Notes under the pieces: model-generated
What the model saw: only the letters and a program-made list of their open reading frames with translations
Databases searched by the model: none
Told to the model about the DNA's origin: nothing
Source: Leptospira terpstrae serovar Hualin str. LT 11-33 = ATCC 700639
GTDB lineage: Bacteria > Spirochaetota > Leptospiria > Leptospirales > Leptospiraceae
NCBI RefSeq assembly: GCF_000332495.1
Contig: NZ_AOGW02000009.1
Span: forward strand, 248,001-312,000
Length of the DNA: 64,000 nt
Reading direction: 5' to 3'
Translations under genes and position numbers: made by a program
Part shown: in pieces, positions 56,533-63,826 of the stretch
How positions within the stretch are numbered: position 1 is the stretch's first letter
Layout: each line of letters starts with the position of its first letter

Positions 56533-57210
56533 ATGGATTCATTTACAGATCATCTTTTAACGGAAACAGATTATCTTTCTCAAAGAGATAATATAAATCC
56601 TTACACCATCGAGGACGGAAAAGTTTTTGATAAAAAAGGAAAGTATCTTTTTGATTTAGAAGACTTTGAAAAATACGAACACCTACTCTATGATCGAGTT
56701 ACAAAGTGTTTTATATCTGCTGGTTCCATGTTCTGTGGATTCTTACACGAAAGAAGAATTATCAAAACTATTGTCGATGAAGTCGCATATGAACTTGCAT
56801 TAGACAAAGTAATGAAAAAGGGAGAAACAAGATTCCTTTGGGCAGTTCATAAAAGACTGATGAACGAGGTCATTCTAAAGGATTCAGATTTCATGTTTGA
56901 TTTTGAAAAGGCTACTCTTTCAGCAATCCAAAAGATTATGAAGAAAGGAGATCCTTTGATGATTTCACTTTACATAAAGGATTGGTATCCTTCAGGAAAA
57001 GGTCATCTAACATTTGGAAGTGGATACAGAGAAGACTTAAATGGAAAACTACTTGGTTTTAAATTAAAAGATCCATTCGGAAAACTTTTAACTAATTACA
57101 AGGACCATGACGGGGACAATTCTTTCATTCCACTTCCGGACTTTAAGAAGGCAATCAATGGTCCATCGAAAGCACCTTGTCACATTGGTTTTTTACAGGA
57201 AAAAAAATGA
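56533..57210 (+). CDS. uncharacterised virion-region protein
   Basis: 225 aa, soluble, mixed alpha/beta. No P-loop or other catalytic motif found. Cys56-region SAGSMFCGFLHERR and a GFKLKDPFGKLL repeat are visible. It ends by overlapping the next ATG. Unrecognised. Confidence 0.55.
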   Translation: MDSFTDHLLTETDYLSQRDNINPYTIEDGKVFDKKGKYLFDLEDFEKYEHLLYDRVTKCFISAGSMFCGFLHERRIIKTIVDEVAYELALDKVMKKGETRFLWAVHKRLMNEVILKDSDFMFDFEKATLSAIQKIMKKGDPLMISLYIKDWYPSGKGHLTFGSGYREDLNGKLLGFKLKDPFGKLLTNYKDHDGDNSFIPLPDFKKAINGPSKAPCHIGFLQEKK

Positions 57211-57476
57211 AAAGCGAAAACAAAATTTTAAACTTCTTACAAAAGTTCGGGATTGCAATTTTCTTTTTAGGATTTATTGCCGATGCAGTTCTTCAGTATT
57301 TTGAACGTGCTCCGGAAGTGAAAATCCTTGGAGATAATTCTTTTCCGGCTTTTTGGTCTTTGTCTATATTGGGAATCATGTTTATTGCTTCTCCAATTTA
57401 CCCGACTGCTTGGGAAAAGTGGCGAACTCGGAATTCTTTTGGTACGTGGCCACAACTGAAGAGGAAAAGAAAATGA
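57207..57476 (+). CDS. small two-TM protein
   Basis: 89 aa from the ATG at 57207, which overlaps the previous stop (ATGA); the earlier in-frame start would overlap more. Two TM helices, about residues 12-31 and 50-67. The first codons read MKSENK, i.e. AAAAGCGAAAAC, a copy of the start-motif core placed after the ATG. The size and topology fit a holin, among other possibilities. Confidence 0.55.
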   Translation: MKSENKILNFLQKFGIAIFFLGFIADAVLQYFERAPEVKILGDNSFPAFWSLSILGIMFIASPIYPTAWEKWRTRNSFGTWPQLKRKRK

Positions 57477-57853
57477 AAATATTCATTTGTTTATTTATTT
57501 TCTTTTTTGGTTGTCTTAGCGTTCCTCAGAACCCATCTTCTAAGCCCCTGACAAGCCTTCTACGCAGCTCTGCAAAGGAAAAGAAGGATCTAGGTGACCA
57601 AAAGACTTCCGAGCTTCTAGAAGCGGCAGCCGATACAATTGACTCCTCTGATGAGAATGCACGTATTGCAATTGCAAACCAAGCAAGCACAGCAAAGGAA
57701 AATTCGGATCTTCAAAGGGATGCGGGTTTTACAGATGGATTAAAAGCATTGAGAAACTGGTCTATCATTGCACTTTCTCTAATTGTTCTAATCCTAGGAT
57801 TGTATGCTTATATAAAAGGCAAAATCAAAATACCTTTTTTACCTTCGCCTTAA
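57473..57853 (+). CDS. lipoprotein with C-terminal TM, possible spanin-type protein
   Basis: 126 aa from ATG 57473 (variant motif GGAAAAGAAAATG overlaps the upstream gene). Signal sequence KIFICLFIFFFGC has a lipobox, followed by a charged helical region (KEKKDLGDQKTSELLEAAADT) and a C-terminal TM segment (SIIALSLIVLILGLYAYI). Such two-membrane-spanning architecture is that of a unimolecular spanin, consistent with lysis of the outer membrane. Inference. Confidence 0.55.
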   Translation: MKIFICLFIFFFGCLSVPQNPSSKPLTSLLRSSAKEKKDLGDQKTSELLEAAADTIDSSDENARIAIANQASTAKENSDLQRDAGFTDGLKALRNWSIIALSLIVLILGLYAYIKGKIKIPFLPSP

Positions 57854-57857
57854 AAAG

Positions 57858-58160
57858 CTATTCATCTCCGGAGACAGAACTCCGGAGAGTCTCCGCACTA
57901 ATATTCAATTTTAAAATTTCCTCTAGATATTCTATCTCTTTCAAATCGAAAGAGTTCTTTTCCTTTTTATCTTTCAAAAACTTTATTCGCCTATCGTATG
58001 TATATTGATAATCACTTGTCTTATGTAGAATAGATCCTAAGACATCCGAGTGCGTTGGATTAAATCCATTCTGTTTTATAAATTCCTTCCTATATTCTTC
58101 CCATGATAAAACTAAATTATGTTCGCTTAAACGTGCTTGGATCTTGATAGAATTTCTCAT
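57858..58160 (-). CDS. uncharacterised element protein, minus strand
   Basis: 100 aa, convergent with the spanin-like gene and divergent from the coiled-coil gene. Contains an amphipathic N-terminus and WEEYRKEFIKQNGFNPTHSDVLGS. No clear helix-turn-helix. Could regulate the iteron-bearing promoter upstream of 58316. Confidence 0.5.
   Translation of the reverse strand: MRNSIKIQARLSEHNLVLSWEEYRKEFIKQNGFNPTHSDVLGSILHKTSDYQYTYDRRIKFLKDKKEKNSFDLKEIEYLEEILKLNISAETLRSSVSGDE
57865..57888. terminator. hairpin between convergent genes
   Basis: Perfect 9-bp stem TCTCCGGAG / CTCCGGAGA, loop ACAGAA, lying in the 3' end of the minus-strand gene. A T-rich tract (GCTTTTTAAGG) follows about 15 nt later on the minus strand. 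Possibly a bidirectional terminator. Confidence 0.5.
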
Positions 58161-58214
58161 AGCACTTTCTTAATATTTACTTTTCTCTTGACAAGCCTTA
58201 TAAAAATCATTCAT

Positions 58215-58280
58215 TCACTTAATATGTACTTTGTGGTCACTTGGTTTTTACTTGGTAATCACTTAGTTTTCACAAAGATA
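58215..58280 (+). repeat. 22-bp-period TCACTT iterons
   Basis: Three units begin with TCACTT at 58215, 58237 and 58259, exactly 22 bp apart (two helical turns): TCACTTAATATGTAC, TCACTTGGTTTTTAC, TCACTTAGTTTTCAC. A degenerate fourth copy (CTTAATATTTAC) lies at 58169. Position in a divergent intergenic region suits an operator or an origin. Confidence 0.65.
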
Positions 58281-58290
58281 CTACAAAAAA

Positions 58291-58303
58291 CTAAGCGAAA
58301 AGG
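58291..58303 (+). promoter_or_regulatory. start-associated motif, displaced copy
   Basis: CTAAGCGAAAAGG lies 12 bp before the ATG at 58316, so here the motif is separated from the start codon and not used as its immediate neighbour. Confidence 0.55.
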
Positions 58304-58315
58304 TAGAAAATTTGT

Positions 58316-59053
58316 ATGGTTGATTCAGACGATGCGTTCCGCAAAATGAAAACTCTTTATGGAAAAAGGAAAAACGAGTTTCCTGATTCCGATTATACTT
58401 TAGAATTATTCACAGAAAAAAACAAAGTAGTGATAAAAGGTGAAGATATTCCAACTTCCTTCCCAGTTATCAATAGAAACTTAGAAAATCCTCATTTCAT
58501 TAACTATGAACTAAAGAAAGATGGAAATGTAATTGGCTCTGGAATATTGAAAGAGTTTAGTCCTATTGAAAAAAAGCAAGAGGAAGCTACTAGCCCACAA
58601 CTTCCAACTACTCCTCTAGATATTATGAAAGCCACGTTTGAAATGAATCGTGTTTATTCTGAAGACTTAGAGAGAGTGACTAGAAAGTATTCTGACAAGT
58701 TCGCTGAATACGATAAGGAAGTAGAACAAAGGATCAACAAACAAAAAGAAAATTTGAATGAAAAACTTGATTCTGTTGAGTATGCAAATAAACGAAGAAT
58801 GGAAATCCAAAATGAAGAGTTTGGATTGGAAAGAAAGCGTTGGGAATTGGAGAAAGAACAAATTCTTGCTCGCAAGAGGATAAGAGAAGATCGATTCCGC
58901 TTTACAGATGTTTTAGGAAAAGTTGCTGAAGGTGCAATGGAAGCTCTTTCCGCAGATCCAGAAAAATCGGTAAATCTATTGGTTACCGGAGTAAAATTTT
59001 TAGGTAAGGCTTGGAGGGGTGAATCTTTCGAAGCTGAAATTCCATCATCATGA
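58316..59053 (+). CDS. long coiled-coil protein
   Basis: 245 aa. Residues about 95-195 form one long coiled coil (EQRINKQKENLNEKLDSVEYANKRRMEIQNEEFGLERKRW). The N-terminal 90 residues are a small beta domain. Unrecognised; a scaffold or structural protein is possible. Overlaps its neighbour. Confidence 0.6.
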   Translation: MVDSDDAFRKMKTLYGKRKNEFPDSDYTLELFTEKNKVVIKGEDIPTSFPVINRNLENPHFINYELKKDGNVIGSGILKEFSPIEKKQEEATSPQLPTTPLDIMKATFEMNRVYSEDLERVTRKYSDKFAEYDKEVEQRINKQKENLNEKLDSVEYANKRRMEIQNEEFGLERKRWELEKEQILARKRIREDRFRFTDVLGKVAEGAMEALSADPEKSVNLLVTGVKFLGKAWRGESFEAEIPSS

Positions 59054-59292
59054 AAAAGAAATTTCCTTTAGGTCGTATTGCAATTGCTATATCAAAGGCA
59101 ATACTTAAAGAAGGAACTCCTTACTTATTAAAAAAGATAGATCCGAATCTTAAAAAGGAAATAGAAAAGTTCCAGTTGCATAAAAAGCAAGTGGAACGGC
59201 AAGAAAAGATTCGGAACAAGTTATTTCCAAATGCAATTGAAGTAAAAGAATATCAGGTAACAGAAAATGACGAACGAAGAGAAAATATCTAA
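59050..59292 (+). CDS. small basic helical protein
   Basis: 80 aa, Lys-rich. It begins KKKFPLGRIAIAISKAILKEG, an amphipathic helix. Overlaps the gene before (ATGA) and the one after. Confidence 0.5.
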   Translation: MKKKFPLGRIAIAISKAILKEGTPYLLKKIDPNLKKEIEKFQLHKKQVERQEKIRNKLFPNAIEVKEYQVTENDERRENI

Positions 59293-59425
59293 ATTGGTTT
59301 TAGTAATGGATAAAGTAGAAAAGTTTGTATCTGCTAAAATGCCGGGTTCAGCTTTATTTAGTCCTGAATTGAAATTTATTAGGAATGAGATTAAGGATCT
59401 AAAAAGTAGCTGTAATCTTTCCTAA
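59267..59425 (+). CDS. small element ORF
   Basis: 52 aa in a different frame, overlapping the end of the preceding gene by 26 bp. MTNEEKISKLVLVMDKVEKF begins an amphipathic helix. Weak support; based on contiguity with the tightly packed neighbours. Confidence 0.4.
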   Translation: MTNEEKISKLVLVMDKVEKFVSAKMPGSALFSPELKFIRNEIKDLKSSCNLS

Positions 59426-59447
59426 CTCCTATCGTCAAACGGAAGTT

Positions 59448-59603
59448 ATGAAAGACAGAATTAAAAATCTAAAATTAAAACTATTGAAACAATATTCCGA
59501 GCTAGATGATTCTCGGTTGGATGATTCAATGTATGCGACAATTAGACAAGGGATGATTTTGGAATTTCTGAAAGAACTAGATGAACTAGTGAAAGTAAAA
59601 TAA
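59448..59603 (+). CDS. small helical element protein
   Basis: 51 aa with GGAAGTT upstream: RIKNLKLKLLKQYSELDDSRL is a likely coiled coil. Unrecognised. Confidence 0.45.
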   Translation: MKDRIKNLKLKLLKQYSELDDSRLDDSMYATIRQGMILEFLKELDELVKVK

Positions 59604-59622
59604 TAGCAGGTATCGTTTGGAA

Positions 59623-60003
59623 ATGGAAGCGAACCTGGTTGGTATTGAAGGTGCAAATTTGGGATACTGGGTTCAAAATACAATAACAGTTTTTGTAAAC
59701 GAAGAGATAGAATTCTTCGATCAGAAATTGAAATCGATTCTACTAACAAACGATGAAATCAATGACGAAATTCGTCCTTCTAACATAAGCGAAAGACTCA
59801 AAGGATCTAAAGGGGAATGTATTTGCATTTCCGGCATTTTAAACACTACGGGAAAAGATGACCTTTTTGAACCTTGCTTAAAACTATCCATAGAACTCCA
59901 AACAAAGGTTATTCTATCTTCTTTCGACATGCAGAAAGATACAATTTTTTACTGCCTAATAGACGAAGGTTTAGTTTTGGTGAGGAATGAAACACAGTTT
60001 TAA
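59623..60003 (+). CDS. uncharacterised element protein
   Basis: 126 aa from ATG 59623 (in-frame TTG two codons earlier is possible). Mixed alpha/beta, ends in a beta-rich ILSSFDMQKDTIFYCLIDEGLVLV. Unrecognised. Last + strand protein gene before the right-hand regulatory block. Confidence 0.5.
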   Translation: MEANLVGIEGANLGYWVQNTITVFVNEEIEFFDQKLKSILLTNDEINDEIRPSNISERLKGSKGECICISGILNTTGKDDLFEPCLKLSIELQTKVILSSFDMQKDTIFYCLIDEGLVLVRNETQF

Positions 60004-60069
60004 GCATTCCACCTAACGCCTAAATCAAAAAAACGATTTTGTGTAGTACCGGAAAGGCTTTCTGAAACA

Positions 60070-60669
60070 CTATTTTTCCGTAAAGCCCTTCGGGACTCCG
60101 TTATTTCGGATCAAATATTTTTCTATCCTGAATTCATCCATAGCAATTTCCAATAGTTCAGACTCAACAAATCCCCTAGGAAGAGGTTTGGATTCAAATC
60201 TTGATTGTAAAGCATGGCGGTCACTTTCTTCAAAATTTTCAATATGATCTGTAGATACATCCCCCAGAAGAATTCGCAGAGTGTTTAATTCGCTAGAAAT
60301 ATTACCCAAACATTCAAAAATATTAACATCATCCACACACTTAACCGTGAGAGTTTGATTGATATGTGCAAAAATTTCCTTAACAGTCTGTTGCACAGAA
60401 TGCACGTTTCTATAAATCTCTTGAAACTCTGCTCTACTGATCGGGTTTTTAGATTCGGTATATTTTATAAATTCACTAAATGCCTCGTTCAGTGATTCAA
60501 ATTGTTTTGCATTGTCTTCACGTTTTTTGAAGTGATCGTGGAAGTCGTTATATGATTTCAGAGAAACGGTAAGTTCATTTCGTTGGATCAACTCACGTAA
60601 AAAATCCGTCCAGAACAAATCACGCATTACCTGTTTCCGTATCCAACGTCCGAATTTTTTGTCACTCAT
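60070..60669 (-). CDS. uncharacterised minus-strand protein
   Basis: 199 aa from ATG 60669; the longer frame (to 60750) runs into the iteron region and has no support. Starts MSDKKFGRWIRKQVMRDLFW, then is strongly helical. Features: a VQQTVKEIFAHINQTLTVK segment and no catalytic motif. A regulator or immunity-type role is conceivable from its isolated minus orientation. Confidence 0.5.
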   Translation of the reverse strand: MSDKKFGRWIRKQVMRDLFWTDFLRELIQRNELTVSLKSYNDFHDHFKKREDNAKQFESLNEAFSEFIKYTESKNPISRAEFQEIYRNVHSVQQTVKEIFAHINQTLTVKCVDDVNIFECLGNISSELNTLRILLGDVSTDHIENFEESDRHALQSRFESKPLPRGFVESELLEIAMDEFRIEKYLIRNNGVPKGFTEK

Positions 60670-60781
60670 TGAATCAGTGAAATTTGCCACAAAACACCTC
60701 ACACACGAGAAAATGAATTTTACTCTCTTGGGAAGGAAATAAATACTCAATCCTATTTTTTTTGAATCCGCCGAATTTTAG

Positions 60782-60811
60782 AAAATAGTGTCTCTAGTGT
60801 CTTTGTGTCTC
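60782..60811 (+). repeat. GTGTCT iteron cluster, right copy
   Basis: TAGTGTC at 60786 and 60795 and TTGTGTC at 60803, spaced 9 then 8 bp, the mirror image of the left cluster at 46183-46212. 28 of 30 positions match in reverse complement, 22 of them contiguous. It lies about 110 bp before the ribbon-helix-helix gene. Confidence 0.75.
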
Positions 60812-60922
60812 TACCATTAAATTGTGAATAATCATGCAAATTTCATACTTTTTTAATTGACATAATCCAGGAAAAATCTAATCTTTAGGAAGTTATCCAA
60901 CTTTGGAGCTAAGGGGGTGGGG

Positions 60923-61096
60923 ATGTTGGCGATACAAAAAGATGTAAGAACGACTTTTTCTTGTGAGAAAGATTTGATGAATGCTGTAGATCAATTTGCG
61001 GCAAATAATGAAATGGATCGATCAAAAGTAATTCGGTTAGCAATTAAGAAGTTTCTGAATGTTTCGCCGATTGAAAAACGATCGGCAAAGAAATAA
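60923..61096 (+). CDS. ribbon-helix-helix DNA-binding protein
   Basis: 57 aa. An N-terminal beta-strand (QKDVRTTFSC) is followed by two helices (KDLMNAVDQFAANN and RSKVIRLAIKKFL), the Arc/MetJ/CopG layout with a basic tail. AAGGGGGTGGGG precedes the ATG. A good candidate for binding the GTGTCT iterons just upstream and controlling the element's right end or excision. Confidence 0.72.
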   Translation: MLAIQKDVRTTFSCEKDLMNAVDQFAANNEMDRSKVIRLAIKKFLNVSPIEKRSAKK

Positions 61097-61262
61097 GGAT
61101 CTGTAGATTTGATTTGGGGGCGGATGCCCATGATACTGCACAACTGTGTAGGCAATACATCCCGCCACCCAATAACTTCCCTATACAACATCCTCCAATT
61201 TCTCTCCATCTAAAAAATATATTTGCAAATTTTAATATAAAGAAGTTCATCTTTCTACATTC

Positions 61263-61733
61263 ATGAATCAAATTTTCAAAATTCGACTGCTCGAAACCCT
61301 AGATCCAAACTCACAACTTTGTTTGGATCATCTTTGGGAAGAGATCCAAAATCGATATGGATTCCAAGCGCCAAACCCAATGGATTTTCAAGATTTTTTG
61401 CATCCAAGAGGAAAGTTCTTCATCGCAGAACATAATGAAACAAATGAAGTTTTAGGATCAGCAGCCTATACAAAGTTCAACGATTCAAAGTGTGAATTGG
61501 ATGCTGTTTACGTATTTCCCAAGTTTCGAAAAAATAATGTCGCCAAATCTTTGTTAATTGAATTAGAAAAACAAGCCCAAATCGACCATTTCTCATCCAT
61601 GATCCTACGAGCGGGCGCACCACAACCAGAAGCTTTAACTTTATACAAAAACTTTGGATTCAAAGAAATTCCGGCGTTTGGTAAATGGGCATCAGATCCC
61701 ACTGCCATATGTTTTGAGAAACAAATCGTCTGA
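61263..61733 (+). CDS. GNAT-family N-acetyltransferase
   Basis: 156 aa. The acetyl-CoA fold is visible: LDAVYVFPKFRKNNVAKSLLIELEKQA (motif A region, slightly degenerate) and LTLYKNFGFKEIP (motif B). Whether it belongs to the element or the chromosome is unclear. Substrate unknown. Confidence 0.82.
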   Translation: MNQIFKIRLLETLDPNSQLCLDHLWEEIQNRYGFQAPNPMDFQDFLHPRGKFFIAEHNETNEVLGSAAYTKFNDSKCELDAVYVFPKFRKNNVAKSLLIELEKQAQIDHFSSMILRAGAPQPEALTLYKNFGFKEIPAFGKWASDPTAICFEKQIV

Positions 61734-61743
61734 CTTTTTCTGG

Positions 61744-61768
61744 CCGCCCGGGCGGGCTACTCCGGAGT
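61744..61768. repeat. GC-rich perfect palindromes
   Basis: CCGCCCGGGCGG (61744-61755) and ACTCCGGAGT (61759-61768) are perfect dyads in a GC-rich patch 10 bp after the acetyltransferase stop. The remainder of 61734-61958 shows no gene. Could be a terminator stem or a dispersed repeat. Confidence 0.55.
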
Positions 61769-61958
61769 CCGCTTTCGCTTCCCCCTGATTTGTCTATCGC
61801 CAAACCAGGGTGCTTTCGGCATCCTTCGTATCCCTGACGGTAGAAATTTCCAACTTTAGTGTGTTAGATTTTCCATTTTTATTAAAAAAAGGGCTGACTG
61901 CCTATTCTTTGTCGGACAAAATCATACTTCTGATTTTTGAGGGGGCAAAAGATTTGTT

Positions 61959-63761
61959 GTGAAAAAGAATCAAAGTGAAAAAAAAGTTCCCCCTAATGCA
62001 ATAAAAAACAAACAAGAACTGATTTTGCGACAGATGGAAACTTTGGCAAAGATTGGTCACTGGGATGTGGACTTTGTAAACCAAACTCTCCATTGGTCGG
62101 AAGGAGTGTTCCATATTTTAGAATTGGATCCTTCTTCCATGCCGATCAATTTAGAAACAGGTTTTCTTTTTGTCCATCCTGATGATCGCGAACGTGCCAT
62201 TGAACATATGAAAGAAGTTCTCGAAACTGGAATTGACTACGATTTAGAATGTAGGCTCATCACCACTTCGGGAAAAATCAAATCCATTCGTTCTCTCGCT
62301 GATGTGATTCGAAATGAAAAAAACGAACCATTACAAATTGTAGGAATCTTTCAAGATATCACCGAACAAAGAGAAGCTTACGAAACTTTAAAACAACAAG
62401 AACTAAGATTAAGTACGATTCTACAATCAGAACCAGAATGTGTGAAAGTAGTTTCTCCAGATGGAATCCTAGTAGAGATGAATCCTGCTGGTCTACAAAT
62501 GATAGAGGCAGACTCTCCAGAGGAAGCGGTTGGACAAAAGGTAGAAAACTTAGTGAACCCGTTGGATTTAAAATATTATCAATCAATTCATAATCGTGCA
62601 CTGCAAGGAATTAAGTCGAGTACAAGGTTTCGTATCATAGGCCTGAAAGGTACTGAAAGATGGATGGAAAGTACAGCAGTTCCTTTGACCAATCAATCGG
62701 GAGAGATCATGTCCGTACTGAGTGTAACTCGTGATATTTCAGACAAAGTAAAATCAGAAGAAAAACTCATTCGTATCAAACGAAACCAAGAAGCACTCAT
62801 CAATGGAACTTCTGATTTGATTTGGTCTTTAGATTCTAAGTTTCGTTTGATTGCCGCTAACAAAGCTTTTTCCGATGTGATGAGTTTTTTACTCGGAACC
62901 GCAGCTAAAGAAGGTGATTCGGTTCTTATCATGAGCCAAGGCGAAGCTTTCTATGAAAAATGGAAGGGGTATTATGAGAGGGGACTATCAGGAGAAAGTT
63001 TCAAAACATACGAAAGATTTATTAGCCCCATCACCCAGCTGGAAGAACACCGTGAGGTATTTTTTAATCCGATCAGAAATGCAGAAAATCAAATCACTGG
63101 CCTTGCTTGTTTTTCTAAAGATATCACTGATTTGATGGCAAAACGAATGGAACTTGTCGCAAGTGAAAAACGTTACCGAGCCCTTGTGGAAAATGGTGTC
63201 GATGTAATTGCCATACTTAGTACCGAAGGTAAAGCCAAGTATGTATCTCCTTCGATTACAAAAGTATTGGGATATTCCGAATTGGATGCAATGCATATGA
63301 ACTTATTTGATTTTTTACATCCAGATGATGTTCCCAAAATTATCAAAAGATTGGAAGAGGTTCGTTCCATTCCTCAAGGGAATTCTTTGCCGAGTCATAA
63401 TTTTAGAATCAAACACCAAAATGGTTCATGGAGGTGGGTGGAGTCTACCATTACCAATCTCATTGAAGACGAAAACATTGGTGGGATCGTTGATAACTTT
63501 CACGATGTGACAGAACGAGTTTTTCAAATTACAGCAATCCAGACCCAAAATGAAAAACTCAAAGCCATCGCTTGGACCCAGTCCCATGTGGTGCGGAATC
63601 CTTTGGCAAAAATCATGGGAATTGTGGATTTGATCAAAACGGGAGCACTTTCACATGAAGAAGAACGCCAAAGTTTGGACCATCTCATCGAATCGGCCAA
63701 AGAATTGGACAGTATCATTCAGGACATTGTACTAAAATCCCAACGAGTCATAGTTCCCTGA
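61959..63761 (+). CDS. multi-PAS signalling protein lacking an ATPase domain
   Basis: 600 aa, GTG start. At least four PAS domains occur: about residues 25-125 (HWSEGVFHILELD), 145-260 (SPDGILVEMNPAGLQMI), 275-395 and 405-520 (LSTEGKAKYVSPSITKVLGYSE), with PAC-type ends. Near residue 542 an H-box reads AWTQSHVVRNPLAKIMG, a phosphoacceptor-like helix, and the protein stops about 45 residues later with no ATPase N, G1 or G2 box. It might be a phosphorelay acceptor or a kinase that lost its ATPase domain. No partner is adjacent. Confidence 0.75.
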   Translation: MKKNQSEKKVPPNAIKNKQELILRQMETLAKIGHWDVDFVNQTLHWSEGVFHILELDPSSMPINLETGFLFVHPDDRERAIEHMKEVLETGIDYDLECRLITTSGKIKSIRSLADVIRNEKNEPLQIVGIFQDITEQREAYETLKQQELRLSTILQSEPECVKVVSPDGILVEMNPAGLQMIEADSPEEAVGQKVENLVNPLDLKYYQSIHNRALQGIKSSTRFRIIGLKGTERWMESTAVPLTNQSGEIMSVLSVTRDISDKVKSEEKLIRIKRNQEALINGTSDLIWSLDSKFRLIAANKAFSDVMSFLLGTAAKEGDSVLIMSQGEAFYEKWKGYYERGLSGESFKTYERFISPITQLEEHREVFFNPIRNAENQITGLACFSKDITDLMAKRMELVASEKRYRALVENGVDVIAILSTEGKAKYVSPSITKVLGYSELDAMHMNLFDFLHPDDVPKIIKRLEEVRSIPQGNSLPSHNFRIKHQNGSWRWVESTITNLIEDENIGGIVDNFHDVTERVFQITAIQTQNEKLKAIAWTQSHVVRNPLAKIMGIVDLIKTGALSHEEERQSLDHLIESAKELDSIIQDIVLKSQRVIVP

Positions 63762-63826
63762 ATTAATTATTTAAGACCGTTTAATTTATCTTGCTTCTTC
63801 TACTAAATTAGTTCTAATTCGTAGCC

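Larger units (their letters stand above)
43716..61096 (+). mobile_element. integrated virus-like accessory element
   Basis: A block of about 17.4 kb of densely overlapping small genes beginning with a tyrosine recombinase and containing a replication ATPase, candidate capsid proteins, a fibre, a lytic peptidase and several tail-anchored membrane proteins. It has its own start-associated sequence motif and iterons, absent from the flanking chromosome. The borders given are the first and last element-like genes; no attachment repeats were found. Terminase, portal and tail genes are not seen, which argues against a tailed phage. A plasmid-like or satellite element cannot be excluded. Confidence 0.75.

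Noticed and set aside
56533..57210. Packaging ATPase in the virion region
   Set aside because: No Walker A or B motif can be found in this or any other structural-region product, so it is recorded as uncharacterised.
58215..58280. CRISPR array
   Set aside because: The units are 22 bp with no unique spacers and strong sequence drift, so they are iterons rather than CRISPR repeats.
43496..61262. Attachment-site direct repeat flanking the element
   Set aside because: I compared the two edges by eye and found only 6-7-bp matches such as CCCGCCA, no more than chance. The precise ends therefore remain unknown; an empty-site comparison would settle them.
61734..61850. tRNA or other structured RNA gene in the GC-rich intergenic patch
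   Set aside because: Only local palindromes are seen; no cloverleaf, acceptor stem or conserved TPsiC-like segment could be drawn.
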